This document shows positions 39,818 through 41,882 of a stretch of DNA of 41,882 bases, piece after piece. This DNA is from Bacteroidaceae bacterium. Its GTDB lineage: Bacteria > Bacteroidota > Bacteroidia > Bacteroidales > Bacteroidaceae. How positions within the stretch are numbered: position 1 is the first letter of the stretch; every line of letters starts with the position of its first letter. Made by a program: the position numbers and the translations under genes. The DNA is taken from NCBI GenBank assembly GCA_024698925.1, contig JAILQO010000048.1:1-41882 (forward strand), given 5' to 3'. The notes beneath the pieces are model-generated. The model saw only the letters and a list, made by a program, of their open reading frames with translations. It was not told where the DNA came from and ran no database searches.

Positions 39818-40549
39818 TCACGCTTTGGGATTTTTTTGATAATGATCCTGATCGGCTTGTGTCAGTTCACGGATATGACGTGTGCACAGCTTGCGCAACT
39901 CATTACAGAACAAGAGGATAGCCACGCCGAAAGCCACTTCCATACCAGCCGACACTTCCTGCGACATCGCTATCGCATCATAGATACCATGCGCCAATAC
40001 CGGAGCTGCCCACATCAGGAACAGGTTACGGCTGCGGTTGTGTCCGAAATGGGCCAGACTGTAGTAATAGCCCATGAGTACGGCGAAGAAGAAATGAGCC
40101 GGCACTGCCAGCAATGCACGCATGACAGCTGTTGCCATCCACGCCTCGCCGGCATCCAGCACGTAGCCCACATTCTCGATAGCTGCAAAACCCAGACCTA
40201 TGCAAACAGCATAGACGATGCCATCCAGATACTCGTCGAAATGCGGATTCTTGCGCAACAGCAGCCACAGGAAAAACAGCTTGGCTGTTTCCTCTGGAAC
40301 TGCGGCCACGCCAAAGGAGTGTGCGATGGCCTCGAAGACATTGGAATAAGAGGTAGGCACTAATCCCGACGCCATCAAGGGAGTCGAGATAAAGCCAGAC
40401 CCCACCGCAGAGAGCACGCCAAAAAACACCCCACGCGCCAACCATTGCACAGGCTCCGGATGCTCCTTATCTCGAATGAGAATCAGAATCATCAGGACCA
40501 CGGCTGGTAACAAGGCGGCTGCAAGGACAAGATAGCTGGCTGTTTGCAT
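39818..40549 (-). CDS. PrsW-family intramembrane metalloprotease
   Basis: 243 residues with about seven hydrophobic segments, starting SYLVLAAALLPAVVLMILIL. Family motifs are complete: VPEETAK (E86, E87) in one helix, 'EYLDGIVYAVCIGLGFAAIENVGY' (D109, E125, N126), 'VPAHFFFAVLMGYYYSLAHF' (H152) and 'VLAHGIYDAI' (H187). These are the proposed zinc-binding and catalytic positions. In Bacillus, PrsW makes the site-1 cut in the anti-sigma RsiW. Here the gene is directly upstream of an ECF sigma gene and a single-pass membrane protein, which suggests a similar role, unproven. The short charged C-terminal tail is cytoplasmic. Confidence 0.88.
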   Translation of the reverse strand: MQTASYLVLAAALLPAVVLMILILIRDKEHPEPVQWLARGVFFGVLSAVGSGFISTPLMASGLVPTSYSNVFEAIAHSFGVAAVPEETAKLFFLWLLLRKNPHFDEYLDGIVYAVCIGLGFAAIENVGYVLDAGEAWMATAVMRALLAVPAHFFFAVLMGYYYSLAHFGHNRSRNLFLMWAAPVLAHGIYDAIAMSQEVSAGMEVAFGVAILLFCNELRKLCTRHIRELTQADQDHYQKNPKA

Positions 40550-40704
40550 GGATATAAATAAAGGAATTTACGCGTGTGTGCGCATGGAAAGCGTTTGAGT
40601 AAACACGAAATCGAGGCAAAGTAAGAAAAAAATATGAGCTTCTGCAAATTTTCTGCAAGAAAGTTGCACTCTGAGGGCAAAGATTACATTTTCTGCCCGT
40701 AAAA

Positions 40705-40736
40705 CTTGCACGAAAACCAAAAGACACGTACCTTTG
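40705..40736 (+). promoter_or_regulatory. Promoter of the structured leader / SGNH hydrolase gene
   Basis: CTTG (40705-40708), 20 nt, then TACCTTTG (40729-40736). It predicts a start near 40743, almost 300 nt before the next gene. No better -7 motif is visible between here and 41034. Confidence 0.65.
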
Positions 40737-40742
40737 CAACAC

Positions 40743-40972
40743 AGAAATCCATTACGGACTCTACTCTTTGACAACATTACAACAGCATAGCCGCATCGGT
40801 TTGATCGGGAGACTCATCAATTACATTTAGAAAACCGAGAACGTTTCGCTATCCAATGGCGGGCTGCGCCCCTCGGGGTAACCTCTTCACGGAGGCCGGC
40901 AGATTACAAAGGAGGTGGACACTCAAATCATTCATACTCGGAGTTCTCATCACATCACCGATGCGGTTTTTT
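40743..40972 (+). ncRNA. Candidate structured RNA: cis-acting leader or small RNA
   Basis: CCGCATCGGT (40791-40800) is exactly complementary to ACCGATGCGG (40957-40966), which is followed at once by six T residues (40967-40972). Nested inside are GAGAAC/GTTCTC (40837-40842 with 40943-40948), a hairpin TTGAT/ATCAA (40801-40820), CCCC-TC-GGGG (40869-40878) and CCTC/GAGG (40882-40895). A promoter lies just upstream. The layout resembles a riboswitch-like attenuator or a stand-alone terminated RNA of about 230 nt. I do not recognise it as 6S, tmRNA, RNase P, SRP or a known riboswitch class. Folding was done by eye. Confidence 0.45.
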
Positions 40973-41033
40973 ATAAGATATTTCCTCAACAACCATCATC
41001 TCATTCTACAAAACCACAAACTAAAACAATGCT

Positions 41034-41717
41034 ATGATCAGAAAACTGATTTTCAGCGCAATGCTCATCATGACAAGTATCAGCGCAAACGCCCAGAACG
41101 ACTGGGGCAACTACGGTCGCTACGAGAAAGACAACATCGCCGTGAAGGCTGCACCCCAAAACGAGCGCAAGGCCGTATTCATGGGCAATTCCATTACCGA
41201 CAACTGGGCAAGCCGTCGCCCCGATTTCTTTAAGAGCAACGGCTACGTAGGTCGTGGCATCGGTGGACAGACCAGCTATCAGATGCTGCTCCGTTTCCGC
41301 GAGGACGTCATCAACCTGCACCCCAAAGTAGTCGTCATCAATGCCGGCACCAACGACATCGCACTCAATAACCATCCTTATGTCGAGGACCGTACGTTCG
41401 GCAATATTGTGTCGATGTGCGAATTGGCTAAGGCCAACAAGATCAAAGTCGTCCTGACCACCATCACACCTTGCGAGCGATACGTGTGGCGCCCCGAAAT
41501 CACTGATGCCACAGCCAAGATCCAGCATATCAATGCCCGCCTGCGCGAGTATGCCAAGAAGAACAAGCTGGCATTCGTCGATTATTTCTCGGCCATGGCT
41601 AACGAAAAGGGAGCCATGAAGCCCGGTCTCTCGGACGACGGCTGCCACCCCACCGCCGACGGCTATGCCATCATGGAGCCGATGGTCAAGGAAGCTATCC
41701 AGAAGTATGTGAAATAA
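41034..41717 (+). CDS. Secreted SGNH/GDSL-family hydrolase
   Basis: 227 residues. The signal peptide is MIRKLIFSAMLIMTSISANAQ. All four SGNH blocks are present: block I VFMGNSITDNW (nucleophile Ser), block II 'GRGIGGQTSYQML' (Gly), block III 'INAGTNDIA' (Asn) and block V 'DDGCHPTADGY' (Asp and His). These enzymes deacylate lipids or remove acetyl groups from polysaccharides. Proteins of this kind in gut Bacteroidetes are often carbohydrate esterases; the substrate here is unknown. It has no T9SS tail, so it probably stays in the periplasm. It follows the structured leader at 40743-40972. Confidence 0.92.
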   Translation: MIRKLIFSAMLIMTSISANAQNDWGNYGRYEKDNIAVKAAPQNERKAVFMGNSITDNWASRRPDFFKSNGYVGRGIGGQTSYQMLLRFREDVINLHPKVVVINAGTNDIALNNHPYVEDRTFGNIVSMCELAKANKIKVVLTTITPCERYVWRPEITDATAKIQHINARLREYAKKNKLAFVDYFSAMANEKGAMKPGLSDDGCHPTADGYAIMEPMVKEAIQKYVK

Positions 41718-41741
41718 GCCGCTGCTCCTATAGGCTGTGTG

Positions 41742-41762
41742 CTCGACGGTTTGCCCGTCGAG
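41742..41762. terminator. Hairpin between the SGNH hydrolase gene and the next gene
   Basis: CTCGACGG (41742-41749) pairs perfectly with CCGTCGAG (41755-41762) across a 5-nt loop. No clear T-run follows on either strand, but it sits between two convergent genes where a shared terminator would be expected. Confidence 0.5.
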
Positions 41763-41774
41763 TCCTCCTAAAGC

Positions 41775-41882
41775 TCATCCAAGCTTTGCTGACAGCAGCT
41801 TGCGAAAAGCCTCAGTCTTCGCCTCCCGTAATTCATCGGGAAGCGAAGGCTGTTCTGTTTGCAGCCATTCCTTAAAAGCTTC
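41775..41882 (-). CDS. Unidentified protein, C-terminal 35 residues (partial)
   Basis: A minus-strand frame enters from the right edge and ends at TGA 41777-41775. It reads EAFKEWLQTEQPSLPDELRE, then AKTEAFRKLLSAKLG: an amphipathic helical tail with Bacteroidetes-like codon use. It is too short to name. It is convergent with the SGNH gene. Confidence 0.5.
   Translation of the reverse strand, partial: EAFKEWLQTEQPSLPDELREAKTEAFRKLLSAKLG

Noticed and set aside
39818..40549. CPBP/CAAX-type membrane protease instead of PrsW
   Set aside because: The order and context of the motifs (VPEETAK, LDGIVYA, AAIENVGY, AHGIYDA) fit PrsW. The EExxxR and FxxxH pattern of CPBP proteins is absent.
40908..40916. 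AAAGGAGGT, a perfect anti-Shine-Dalgarno match, as a ribosome-binding site
   Set aside because: No start codon lies within a usable distance downstream, and Bacteroidetes seldom rely on this motif. It may instead pair with ACCTC at 881-885 of the leader (40881-40885).
40743..40972. 6S RNA, tmRNA, RNase P RNA, SRP RNA or a known riboswitch
   Set aside because: None of the conserved sequence blocks of these RNAs that I can recall are present, so only a generic structured-RNA call is made.
40856..41233. 125-codon plus-strand ORF starting in the structured leader
   Set aside because: It overlaps the SGNH hydrolase gene by 200 nt in another frame and has no recognisable domain. The region's complementary stems fit RNA structure better.
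1..41882. tRNA or rRNA genes
   Set aside because: I scanned the intergenic gaps by eye for cloverleaf stems and conserved rRNA words and found none. All gaps are short or otherwise explained.

Overview
The window comes from a Bacteroidetes chromosome, most likely order Bacteroidales and close to Prevotellaceae. The evidence is: promoters of the TTTG-N19-20-TAnnTTTG type; type IX secretion genes (porU, porV); the TamB/TamL pair; the gene run tsaB-DUF4290-murA-rimM-dxr-rseP; ribosomal protein S16 with a long Ala/Glu-rich tail; and secreted glycosidases ending in a short 'DLSGRR...GLYI..GRKV' tail. The genus is inferred, not proven. Most of the window is core genome. The accessory parts are an IS66-type element at the left edge, two secreted glycosidases and several small dispersed repeats.

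Layout. 1-296 is the right end of an IS66-family element that has cut into a minus-strand secreted-protein gene, of which only the promoter, signal peptide and first 31 codons remain (297-431). 512-4501 (minus) holds gyrA followed by a TPR protein. 4786-13889 (minus) is a probable transcription unit: GH43 arabinanase, FAH-family hydrolase, porU, porV, ispF, ending in a clear terminator. 14124-14978 (plus) is an OmpA-type lipoprotein. It converges on rpsP (minus), and between them lies an unusual 23-nt-period degenerate tandem repeat. 16037-16534 (plus) encodes a free-methionine-R-sulfoxide reductase that converges on an FAD oxidoreductase carrying a dispersed repeat inside its reading frame. 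18279-25249 (plus) is tamB-tamL, which touches the cca gene (minus) tail to tail. A small lipoprotein (plus) follows. 27284-33147 (minus) is the operon tsaB, DUF4290, murA, rimM, dxr, rseP. 33274-35350 (plus) is yicC-gmk-nadD, overlapping greA (minus) tail to tail. A multidomain clan-A-like glycosidase lies just upstream of greA. 38717-40549 (minus) is prsW, an ECF sigma factor and a small single-pass membrane protein. 40729-41717 (plus) is a promoter, a structured leader or ncRNA candidate, and an SGNH hydrolase. A gene fragment runs off the right edge.

How the genes fit together. Envelope biogenesis dominates: MEP isoprenoid enzymes (Dxr, IspF), peptidoglycan precursor synthesis (MurA), outer-membrane assembly (TamB/TamL), T9SS export (PorU/PorV) with two plausible cargo glycosidases, and intramembrane proteolysis (RseP, PrsW). 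The rest is information processing: GyrA, RpsP, RimM, TsaB, Cca, GreA, YicC, plus Gmk and NadD.

The items most worth a second look are the PrsW / ECF sigma / membrane-protein module, the nested-stem leader before the SGNH hydrolase, the 23-nt repeat array, the perfect inverted repeat around the -33 element of the glycosidase promoter, and the Cys-to-Asp change at the fosfomycin target residue of MurA.
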